NCBI RefSeq assembly: GCF_021650935.1
Contig: NZ_CP091244.1
Coordinates: 3,906,001-3,970,000 of the forward strand
Direction: 5' to 3'
DNA from: Thiothrix winogradskyi
GTDB taxonomy: Bacteria > Pseudomonadota > Gammaproteobacteria > Thiotrichales > Thiotrichaceae
DNA: 64,000 nt
The number at the start of each line of letters is the position of its first letter. Position 1 is the stretch's first letter. A program made the translations under genes and the position numbers. Shown in pieces: positions 62,200 to 64,000 of this stretch. The notes under the pieces are model-generated. The model did no database searches. It saw only the letters and a list, made by a program, of their open reading frames with translations, and had not been told where the DNA came from.

Positions 62200-62375
62200 T
62201 TGTCTACCTCCTTAACTGACGCACTGTGCATTTTCTCCTCTTGCTCGTCGAAAATGGAGTTTGCAGCACTGTCGAAACGCTGTTGACGCCGCTTGCTGTA
62301 AGCCCACCACACGACCGCGAAGAAAGCGATCATCACCAGTAACGTAGAAATACCTCGGAAATCACTGTATTCCAT
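62196..62375 (-). CDS. ccoQ: cbb3-type cytochrome c oxidase subunit IV
   Basis: This 59-residue protein has one membrane helix and the CcoQ pattern MEYSDFRGISTLL followed by YSKRRQQRFDSAA. CcoQ stabilises the cbb3 complex. The ATG at 62375 follows GGTGAG; a GTG three codons earlier overlaps the ccoO stop. Confidence 0.92.
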   Translation of the reverse strand: MEYSDFRGISTLLVMIAFFAVVWWAYSKRRQQRFDSAANSIFDEQEEKMHSASVKEVDK

Positions 62376-62380
62376 CTTGC

Positions 62381-63001
62381 TCACCGTTGGGTTTTGATAG
62401 CCGTACCCAAGTTTTGCAGGTAAGCAATGAGCGCATCCATTTCGGTTTTGCCCTTCACTTCGTCTGCACCCTTGGCGATTTCCTCATCGGTATAAGGAAC
62501 ACCCAGCACCTGCATGGTTGTCATTTTGGCAGCCGTATCACCGCCATCCAGCACGGCTTCAGCCAACCAAGGATAACCCGGCATATTGGATTCCGGCACC
62601 ACGTCACGCGGGTTAATCAGGTGAACCCGATGCCAGTCATTGCTGTAACGCCCGCCAACCCGTGCCAGATCAGGACCAGTACGCTTGGAACCCCATTGGA
62701 ACGGATGGTCGTAGACAAATTCGCCCGCCACCGAGTAATGCCCGTAACGCTCAGTTTCAGCACGGAATGGACGGATCATCTGTGAATGGCAACCATAACA
62801 ACCTTCACGGATATACACATCACGCCCTTCAAGCTGTAACGCAGAGTACGGTTTCAACCCCGCTACTGGCTCGGTGGTATCTTTGACAAAGAACAGTGGC
62901 ACGATTTGCGCCAATCCCCCAAAGCTCACCACGATCAAAATCAAAATAGCCATTAAACCGACGTTTTTCTCAACGACTGCATGGCCTGTATTGCTACTCA
63001 T
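62381..63001 (-). CDS. ccoO: cbb3-type cytochrome c oxidase subunit II
   Basis: CcoO is the monoheme cytochrome c subunit. The 206-residue protein has an N-terminal helix (GLMAILILIVVSFGGLAQI), heme motif CYGCHSQMIRPF (about residue 68), and GPDLARVGGRYSNDWHRVHL with the distal methionine region NMPGYPWL. It follows ccoN by 11 bases. Confidence 0.97.
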   Translation of the reverse strand: MSSNTGHAVVEKNVGLMAILILIVVSFGGLAQIVPLFFVKDTTEPVAGLKPYSALQLEGRDVYIREGCYGCHSQMIRPFRAETERYGHYSVAGEFVYDHPFQWGSKRTGPDLARVGGRYSNDWHRVHLINPRDVVPESNMPGYPWLAEAVLDGGDTAAKMTTMQVLGVPYTDEEIAKGADEVKGKTEMDALIAYLQNLGTAIKTQR

Positions 63002-63012
63002 GGCTAACCTCC

Positions 63013-64000
63013 TTAATGTGCTGCGGCGGGAATCGCGTCAGTAGCAGGTTTGCTGCCCACAACGGTTTTCCACACGTTAAATGCCATTATAAACATGCCG
63101 CTCAGCACCATAATGCCACCCAGCAAACGCACGGTATAATACGGATAAGTGGCTTCAACAGACTGTATAAAGCTATAAGTCAACGTACCGTCGGCATTCA
63201 CCGCCCGCCACATCAAGCCTTGCATTACCCCGGAAATCCACATGGAAGCGATATACAACACCACGCCAACCGTCATCACCCAGAAATGAATTTCGATCAA
63301 CTTAATGCTGTGCATAGCTTCACGTCCGAATAATTTCGGTACTAAAGCGTAAATCGCACCAATGGAAATCATTGCCACCCAGCCCAATGCGCCAGAGTGA
63401 ACGTGACCAACCGTCCAGTCCGTGTAGTGGGAAAGTTCGTTAACGGTTTTGATTGCCATCATCGGCCCTTCAAAGGTCGACATGCCGTAGAATGACAGGG
63501 AAACCACCATGAAGCGCAGAATCGGGTCAGTACGCAATTTATGCCAAGCACCGGAAAGCGTCATAATCCCGTTGATCATCCCGCCCCAGCTTGGAGCCAG
63601 CAGGATCAGCGAGAACACCATACCTAAAGTCTGAGTCCAGTCAGGCAGCGCGGTGTAATGCAAATGGTGCGGGCCTGCCCACATATAAGTGGAAATCAAC
63701 GCCCAGAAATGCACGACAGACAAACGGTAAGAATAAACCGGACGGTTAGCTTGCTTTGGCACGAAGTAATACATCATCCCCAAGAAGCCTGCTGTCAGGA
63801 AGAAGCCGACCGCATTATGCCCGTACCACCACTGCACCATTGCATCAATCGCCCCTGGATAAGCAGAGTAAGACTTCATCATGTCACCCGCGCCAAACAA
63901 TGCCGTTGGCAGCGCAGCACTATTAACCACATGCAGCAGAGCAACAGTCAGGATGAATGCGCCGTAGAACCAGTTCGCCACATAGATGTGCGGCGTTTTG
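63013..64000 (-). CDS. ccoN: cbb3-type cytochrome c oxidase subunit I (N-terminus outside window)
   Basis: This is the C-terminal 329 residues of the catalytic heme-copper subunit. It has a histidine-rich core: GHNAVGFFLTAGFLGMMYYFVPKQ, then WAGPHHLHYTALPDW and HVHSGALGW, which ligate heme b, heme b3 and CuB. The sequence runs off the window at 64000 and continues the frame (KTPHIYVANWFYG). It is the first visible gene of ccoNOQP. Confidence 0.96.
   Translation of the reverse strand, partial: KTPHIYVANWFYGAFILTVALLHVVNSAALPTALFGAGDMMKSYSAYPGAIDAMVQWWYGHNAVGFFLTAGFLGMMYYFVPKQANRPVYSYRLSVVHFWALISTYMWAGPHHLHYTALPDWTQTLGMVFSLILLAPSWGGMINGIMTLSGAWHKLRTDPILRFMVVSLSFYGMSTFEGPMMAIKTVNELSHYTDWTVGHVHSGALGWVAMISIGAIYALVPKLFGREAMHSIKLIEIHFWVMTVGVVLYIASMWISGVMQGLMWRAVNADGTLTYSFIQSVEATYPYYTVRLLGGIMVLSGMFIMAFNVWKTVVGSKPATDAIPAAAH

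Overview
The window looks like a chromosomal segment of a filamentous, Thiothrix-like gammaproteobacterium. That assignment is inference from gene content: a complete ccoNOQP/ccoG/fixH cluster beside fnr and hemN, a glyoxylate/malate pair (aceA, mqo), a lipid A/Kdo export operon, and IS5- and IS982-family insertions. No rRNA, tRNA or CRISPR array was seen.

Layout. 1-3017: a metallophosphoesterase (cut by the window edge), a DUF423 membrane protein and the argG-slyX-rsmJ operon. 3108-20511: a Tat-exported TRAP transporter (dctP, dctQ, dctM) that has been broken up. dctP is cut 19 codons before its end by an IS5-family element (4166-5435, 18-bp inverted repeats, AATG target duplication). dctM is cut by an IS982-family element (18966-19957, 18-bp inverted repeats, TAATTA duplication). 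Both genes rejoin in frame when the element and one target copy are removed. Between dctP and dctQ lies an AT-rich, oppositely oriented block (5507-17020). It encodes a zinc ribbon protein, three consecutive dynamin-like GTPases, three formylglycine-generating-enzyme-like (FGE-like) lectin-fold proteins, a DUF1036-like protein, a small adaptor-like protein and a protein with an isoprenoid-synthase-like DDxxD motif. This is the best candidate for an undescribed system. Two of its FGE-like genes are recent duplicates whose last ~96 bases differ at 27 positions, mostly at codon positions 1 and 2, a pattern expected of diversity-generating retroelement targets.

20529-27850: rraA, aceA and mqo (with shared TGTCGACA palindromes), two paralogous 101-aa proteins of unknown function with matched CRP-like promoters and structured 3' regions, and a FadL-type porin. 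27104-31868: exbB-exbD-msbA-lpxK-trm112-kdsB. 32146-36679: ppk1 with a Pho box, a lytic transglycosylase and a secreted glycoside-hydrolase-like protein. 36736-43133: sbcDC, in which SbcC is about 1,720 residues long because both coiled-coil arms carry tandem-repeat expansions. 43311-45796: dapD, dapC and an HNH nuclease. 45916-50719: a TetR-MFP-RND efflux operon with twin operators. 50698-56543: folK, pcnB, rimI, a family 4 uracil-DNA glycosylase carrying an in-frame palindromic insertion, leuA, pssA and a 38-aa DUF3149 protein. 56715-64000: fnr, hemN, a probable FNR-controlled small RNA, fixH, ccoG, ccoP, ccoQ, ccoO and ccoN (cut by the window edge).

The right end forms a micro-oxic respiration module: FNR senses low oxygen, HemN makes heme without oxygen, and CcoNOPQ with CcoG and FixH is the high-affinity oxidase and its assembly machinery. 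FNR boxes are visible upstream of fnr and hemN.
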